This document shows positions 34,089-37,926 of a stretch of DNA of 37,926 bases, piece after piece. Below the pieces are notes generated by a model. The model was not told the DNA's origin and searched no databases. It saw nothing but the letters and a program-made list of their open reading frames with translations. How positions within the stretch are numbered: the first letter of the stretch is position 1; each line of letters begins with the position of its first letter. Location: positions 1 to 37,926 of the forward strand of contig NZ_JAJDWC010000054.1 in the NCBI RefSeq assembly GCF_022825805.1, given 5' to 3'. Both the position numbers and the translations under genes were made by a program. The DNA comes from Phaeobacter sp. (GTDB taxonomy: Bacteria; Pseudomonadota; Alphaproteobacteria; Rhodobacterales; Rhodobacteraceae).

Positions 34089-35104
34089 GCGCGGTCAAAG
34101 TCACCTCATCCGATGTGGCCCGACTGGCCGGTGTATCGCAATCTGCGGTCAGCCGCGTGTTCACACCCGGCGCTTCGGCATCAAAGAAAACAACCGAAAA
34201 AGTACGCATGGCGGCAGAGCAACTGGGGTATCGGCCCAACTCTCTGGCGCGCGCAATGGTGTCTGGGCGTTCCCGGATCATCGGTTTGGTGGTGGCCTAT
34301 TTGGAAAACCACTTCTATCCCGAAGCCCTGGAAAAACTGTCCAACGCGTTGCAGGCCCGTGGGTATCACGTGCTGATGTTCATGGCGCCCAACACAACCG
34401 CCAGCATCGATGAGGTGATCGAAGAGATCCTTGATTATCAGGTCGATGGCATCATCGCTGCGTCGGTCGCCATGTCTTCGGATTTGTCCCAGCGTTGCCG
34501 CGCAGCCGGGGTCCCCATGGTGCTGTTCAACCGCTCTCAGGATGATCCGGATATGTCGGCCGTCACCTCTGACAATTTTTCAGGCGGCCGGAAGGTGGCC
34601 GACTTCATCTTGCAGGCGGGCCATCGCAAGATCGGCTATATCGCCGGTTGGGAGGGCGCATCGACACAGCGCGACCGCGAAGCGGGCTTTCGCCAGCGCC
34701 TTGCCGAGGATGGGCTAGAGCTTCACGCACGCGGCGTCGGCAATTTCAAGATGGAAACCGCAGCGGAAGCAACGCGTCAGATGTTCAAAGAGGATCCGCC
34801 GGAGGCCGTGTTTGTCGCCAATGACCACATGGCCTTTGCGACGATGGACGTGCTGCGCAGCGAGCTGGGCCTGTCGGTGCCCGACGATGTCTCCGTGGTT
34901 GGATATGACGACGTGCCTATTGCCTCTTGGCCCGCTTATTCGCTGACCACCGTGCGGCAACCTGCCAACCGCATGGTTGCCTCCACGGTTGAGATCCTGC
35001 TCGACGAAATCGAAGGCAAACCACAGGGCCCGCGGCATGTGCAAATCGATGGCCCCCTGATCATCCGCGGCTCCACCCGCCCGCTCGAAGGACCCAAGAC
35101 ATGA
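34085..35104 (+). CDS. LacI-family transcriptional regulator of the catabolic locus
   Basis: A 339-residue regulator with a LacI helix-turn-helix (VTSSDVARLAGVSQSAVSRVF), hinge helix (NSLARAMVSGRS) and a periplasmic-binding-like effector domain (about 60-330). It is encoded inside the rightward operon and most likely binds the two TTTTTGCA/TGCAAAAA operators at 25673-25749, repressing both arms until the imported substrate or a product is present. The ATG at 34085 overlaps the SDR stop; an earlier in-frame ATG at 34073 is less likely. Its stop overlaps the next SnoaL-like gene (ATGA). Confidence 0.92.
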   Translation: MSAVKVTSSDVARLAGVSQSAVSRVFTPGASASKKTTEKVRMAAEQLGYRPNSLARAMVSGRSRIIGLVVAYLENHFYPEALEKLSNALQARGYHVLMFMAPNTTASIDEVIEEILDYQVDGIIAASVAMSSDLSQRCRAAGVPMVLFNRSQDDPDMSAVTSDNFSGGRKVADFILQAGHRKIGYIAGWEGASTQRDREAGFRQRLAEDGLELHARGVGNFKMETAAEATRQMFKEDPPEAVFVANDHMAFATMDVLRSELGLSVPDDVSVVGYDDVPIASWPAYSLTTVRQPANRMVASTVEILLDEIEGKPQGPRHVQIDGPLIIRGSTRPLEGPKT

Positions 35105-36090
35105 GAGGCTTCTCCAACAAATTCAGCGACTTTCCCGATTATATCATCGGCATCACGAAAGAGATTTGGGAAAACCGCGGTATCGCCACGCTGCACGAAT
35201 ACTATGCTCCTGATATTGTGGTGCGCATGCCAGGGTCCGTTTCGACGGGCAATCAGGGGGTCATCGGCGCGACCATGGCCACCCTCGCAGAATTCCCAGA
35301 CCGCACCCTGCTTGGCGAAGATGTGATCTGGTCCGGCACACCCGAAGAGGGCATGCTGTCCAGTCACCGGATCCTGTCAACTGCGACACATCTTGGGGAT
35401 GGTGTCTTTGGCAAGGCCACGGGCACCAAGCTGACTTATCGCATCCTCGCCGATTGCCATGCCCGCAACAATGCAATCGACGACGAATGGCTGATACGTG
35501 ACAATGGCGCGGTTGTGCGTCAGCTGGGGTGGACGCCTGAAGATTTCACGCGGGATCTGATCGCCCGCGAAGGCGGACCAGAGGCCTGTGTCAAGCCACT
35601 GACTCCGGCGAACGATCTGAGCGGACCTTACACAGGCACGGGCAACCAGAACGAATGGGGGCTGCGCCATGCGGATCTGCTGACCCGCATGATGAACGCC
35701 GACATGGCCGCCATCGAAGCCAATTATGACCGAGCCGTGCAAAGCGAATATCCAGGCGGCAGCACCGGCCATAGTTTTGATCCTGTTGATCGGTTTTGGA
35801 TGTCTCTGCGGGCATCCATGCCGTCGGCGAAATTCACCATCCACCATCAGATCGGGCGTAGCGATCCAAATATGCCACCACGCTCAGCCCTGCGCTGGAG
35901 CCTTCATGGCAAGCATGACGGCTGGGGCGCCCTTGGCGCACCGACCGGTGCGGATCTTTATGTTCTTGGTATCAGCCACGCCGAATGGGGTGAGTTGATC
36001 GGCGGCGACATCCGCCTGCGCCGGGAGTGGACGCTTTTTGATGAAACCGCCGTCTGGAAACAGATCCTGTTGCAAACGGGCGCAGTCTAG
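35101..36090 (+). CDS. Tandem SnoaL-like protein, paralogue 4 (divergent)
   Basis: A 329-residue protein with two NTF2-like domains (about 1-150 and 185-325). The N-terminal domain has YYAPDIVVRMPGSVSTGNQG; the end reads RLRREWTLFDETAVWKQIL, echoing the ENW..(V/I)D ending of the other paralogues. The tryptophan-glycine motif seen in the other three is not evident, so it has probably diverged in activity. It is coupled to the LacI gene by an ATGA overlap. The 159 bases after it (36091-36249) show no gene. Confidence 0.72.
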   Translation: MRGFSNKFSDFPDYIIGITKEIWENRGIATLHEYYAPDIVVRMPGSVSTGNQGVIGATMATLAEFPDRTLLGEDVIWSGTPEEGMLSSHRILSTATHLGDGVFGKATGTKLTYRILADCHARNNAIDDEWLIRDNGAVVRQLGWTPEDFTRDLIAREGGPEACVKPLTPANDLSGPYTGTGNQNEWGLRHADLLTRMMNADMAAIEANYDRAVQSEYPGGSTGHSFDPVDRFWMSLRASMPSAKFTIHHQIGRSDPNMPPRSALRWSLHGKHDGWGALGAPTGADLYVLGISHAEWGELIGGDIRLRREWTLFDETAVWKQILLQTGAV

Positions 36091-36249
36091 TTGATTGCGC
36101 TGATGACATATCTCGATGCCTCTTTGGGGGTCCAACGCTGCCATGCGCATCGGGCTTCTTTGCGGGCAAAACGGCTCAACAACCGGCCTCCGGGATAGGC
36201 GGCACGATTTGTTCCCTGCCCACAATTGCCCATCAAAGAGATAGATATC

Positions 36250-37212
36250 ATGAGCTCAATCCACACACGCATCGTCCGATATGGCGATCTTCGCCCTTGC
36301 AAGACAGCCTTTATCGACGCCCACACGCCCGGGTCTGACCAGAAAGAGAATTTCACCATCATCGGCGGTGGTGTCTCGGAATCGCCCGATCAGCACGTCC
36401 ACATCACCGATAAAATCGGCTTCAACATCGGTGCTGCGGGGCAGCCGCCAAAATGCCGCAACTCCTTGCACAGCCACACCACAGCTGAGGTGTTTTTTGT
36501 TGCCAAAGGCCGCTGGCGGTTCTTTTGGGGGCGCTATGGCACAGCCGGTGAGCTGATCGCCGAGGAAGGCGACATCTTCAACATCCCCACCGGGATGTTC
36601 CGCGGCTTTGAAAATGTTGGCCAGGACTACGGGATGATCATGTCCATTCTGGGCGGCGATGACGCTGGCGGCGGCGTTACATGGGCACCCCAAGTGATCG
36701 AGGAAGCCGACGCACACGGTTTGAAGCTGGGCGACAATGGCGTTCTGTATGACACCAAAAAAGGCGTGGACCTGCCGCACAATGTCCGCCCCATGCCGGT
36801 GCTGAGCGAAGCAGAGCTGACTGCCTACCCGGAGGTGCCCGTCGAGGACGTGATCGGCAAATATGTGGCGCGCTATTGGGATCTGATGGCCTTGTCCGCG
36901 ACCAAACCTGCCCGGGTCATTGGCGAGGATGGCATCATCAAAGACAAGCCTGGTTTTGATGTGGATTTCCTCGGCCGTGGATCTGCAGTGGTCGAGAAGA
37001 TCACCGCGCAAAAACCCGTTGTTCTGATGCCTGCCAGCGGTCACTGGGCCATTTCGATTGATGACGTGGATGTCTCGCTGGCCGCCGGTGACACCGCTCT
37101 GGTGCTGCCTGGCGAAAGCTACAGCGCGCAGCCTGCGATGACCGGTCAGGCTGGGCTGTACCGCATCACCGCCACAGATGATCCAGCCGGGGCAACCTGG
37201 ACAGGGGCCTGA
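36250..37212 (+). CDS. Cupin-domain protein
   Basis: A 320-residue protein with an N-terminal cupin core (about 75-145: HSHTTAEVFFVAKGRWRFFWG, then GDIFNIPTGMFRGFENVG) and a probable second, degenerate cupin at the C-terminus (about 255-310). His residues in HSHTTAEVF and the downstream Glu would bind metal. Cupins range from dioxygenases and isomerases to sugar-binding proteins, so the role here is unknown. The ATG at 36250 is used; the longer frame starts at TTG without better support. It lies between paralogue 4 and the MetE-like gene. Confidence 0.8.
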   Translation: MSSIHTRIVRYGDLRPCKTAFIDAHTPGSDQKENFTIIGGGVSESPDQHVHITDKIGFNIGAAGQPPKCRNSLHSHTTAEVFFVAKGRWRFFWGRYGTAGELIAEEGDIFNIPTGMFRGFENVGQDYGMIMSILGGDDAGGGVTWAPQVIEEADAHGLKLGDNGVLYDTKKGVDLPHNVRPMPVLSEAELTAYPEVPVEDVIGKYVARYWDLMALSATKPARVIGEDGIIKDKPGFDVDFLGRGSAVVEKITAQKPVVLMPASGHWAISIDDVDVSLAAGDTALVLPGESYSAQPAMTGQAGLYRITATDDPAGATWTGA

Positions 37213-37222
37213 CCTGGATGAG

Positions 37223-37344
37223 GGCCTGATCCATCTAGCCCTTCTCCATCAGGCCTTGATCCATTGGGCTCTGGTCCTCAGAGCCCCGGCCCATTTGGGC
37301 CGAGACACGGCCGAAACAAAATCGGAGGGGGCACAAGCCCCCTC
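37223..37344 (+). promoter_or_regulatory. String of four perfect stem-loops in the leader of the MetE-like gene
   Basis: Successive exact stems are GGCCTGAT/ATCAGGCC (37223-37230 with 37248-37255), GGGCTCTG/CAGAGCCC (37266-37273 with 37279-37286), GGCCCA/TGGGCC (37288-37293 with 37296-37301) and GAGGGGGC/GCCCCCTC (37325-37332 with 37337-37344). They fill most of the 161-base gap. The last may act as terminator or attenuator, 29 bases before the start codon. The first three arise from imperfect repeats of a GGCC(T)TGATCCAT-like unit about 30 bases apart. Confidence 0.55.
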
Positions 37345-37373
37345 AAATACGCGAACCGCCGAGGGAAACACAA

Positions 37374-37926
37374 ATGATCAAAACCACGCATGTCGGCTCC
37401 CTGCCCCGTTCACAGGACGTGGTGGATTTCATTTTTGCCCGCGAACAGGGCAACCCCTACGATCAAGACGCGTTTGATGCCTGCATGACCGCCGCGGTCG
37501 ATGAAACTGTCCGCAAACAGGTCGAAGCTGGCATCGATATCGTCAGCGATGGCGAAACCTCCAAGATTTCATACGCCACCTACGTGAAGGATCGTTACAC
37601 CGGATTTTCCGGGGACAGCCCACGCAATGCGCCCGCGGATTTGAAACTGTTCCCCGGTTTTCTGGATCGGCTGGCCAAAGAGGGCGGCACCCCGAAATAT
37701 GCCCGCCCCATGTGCACCGGGGAGGTCCGCTCCAAAGGTCAGGGCGAACTGCAAAAAGACATTGCAAACCTGACAGCCGCGATGTCGCGGCACGGCGCGG
37801 AGCGCGGTTTCATGAACGCAGCATCGCCCGGGGTGATTTCGCTGTTTCTGCAAAACGACTTTTTCCCCACCCGCGAGGCTTATCTTGCGGCGCTCGCAGA
37901 CACCATGAAGGCAGAGTATGAAACGA
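37374..37926 (+). CDS. MetE-like (cobalamin-independent methionine synthase II family) protein, cut by the window edge
   Basis: The first 184 codons of a gene that continues beyond the window. The N-terminus IKTTHVGSLPRSQDVVDF, then EAGIDIVSDGETSKISYATY and CTGEVRSKGQGEL, identify the short MetE C-domain-like family of about 370 residues. Authentic MetE transfers a methyl group from methyltetrahydrofolate to homocysteine through a zinc site in the C-terminal part, which is not visible here. Short relatives in catabolic loci are largely uncharacterised and may remove a methyl group from the substrate (inference). The ATG at 37374 has GAGGGA upstream. Stop codon not reached. Confidence 0.85.
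   Translation, partial: MIKTTHVGSLPRSQDVVDFIFAREQGNPYDQDAFDACMTAAVDETVRKQVEAGIDIVSDGETSKISYATYVKDRYTGFSGDSPRNAPADLKLFPGFLDRLAKEGGTPKYARPMCTGEVRSKGQGELQKDIANLTAAMSRHGAERGFMNAASPGVISLFLQNDFFPTREAYLAALADTMKAEYET

Noticed and set aside
37223-37344. A known SAM or SAH riboswitch in the leader of the MetE-like gene
   Set aside because: The stems do not resemble the conserved cores of SAM-II or SAH switches that I can recall, so only unclassified structure is claimed.

Overview
The window reads as a chromosomal stretch of a marine Roseobacter-group alphaproteobacterium (Rhodobacteraceae). The reasons are: GC-rich coding DNA, a complete PhyR/NepR/EcfG general-stress module (restricted to Alphaproteobacteria), TRAP and sugar-type ABC uptake systems beside catabolic genes, a TmpA/TmpB-like organophosphonate pair, and an intergenic repeat of a kind I associate from memory with Rhodobacteraceae. 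I see no rRNA, tRNA, CRISPR array, insertion sequence or prophage gene. Nearly all of it is accessory catabolism plus regulation. Genus and species cannot be fixed from the sequence alone.

Layout. (1) 0.1-6.4 kb: part of the phenylacetate (paa) catabolic locus. paaG-paaI-paaK and a TetR regulator run leftward; paaZ and paaX run rightward from a shared divergent promoter that holds a TetR-style palindrome. The ring-epoxidase genes paaABCDE are not in the window. (2) 6.4-10.6 kb: a RidA-family protein, a split-barrel flavin-binding stress protein, then the general stress regulon core: nepR-ecfG-histidine kinase leftward from a textbook EcfG promoter, and phyR rightward. The kinase keeps its phospho-acceptor histidine but its ATP-binding half looks degenerate. 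(3) 10.6-19.9 kb: an RpiR regulator faces an operon of N-formylglutamate-amidohydrolase-like enzyme, TRAP transporter (dctQ, dctM, dctP), a PuuA-type glutamine-synthetase-like ligase, an aldehyde dehydrogenase and an iron alcohol dehydrogenase. Together these could import an amine or amino alcohol, protect it as a gamma-glutamyl amide, oxidise the alcohol to acid and remove the glutamyl cap. (4) 19.9-23.4 kb: a YedK/HMCES-type DNA-protein crosslink protein, then tmpB-tmpA and a divergent LysR regulator. TmpA/TmpB would turn 2-(trimethylammonio)ethylphosphonate into glycine betaine and phosphate.

(5) 23.7-37.9 kb: the largest and least understood part, a single catabolic locus that runs off the right edge. 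A lactonase-type amidohydrolase and a two-domain SnoaL-like protein run leftward. An ABC importer (ATPase, binding protein, two permeases), a one-domain SnoaL-like protein, a histidinol-dehydrogenase-like oxidoreductase, a two-domain SnoaL-like protein, an SDR, a LacI regulator, another two-domain SnoaL-like protein, a cupin protein and a MetE-like methyltransferase run rightward. Two near-identical 22-bp LacI-type operators sit symmetrically between the divergent arms. I know of no described pathway with four SnoaL/NTF2-fold proteins around a HisD-like dehydrogenase. This is the best candidate for an undescribed system: probably uptake and oxidative degradation of a sugar, polyol or methylated osmolyte, with the substrate unknown.

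Gene starts were moved from the longest open frame to the start codon best supported by a Shine-Dalgarno sequence, by overlap with the previous stop codon, or by family length. Identifications come from reading motifs; no database search was run.
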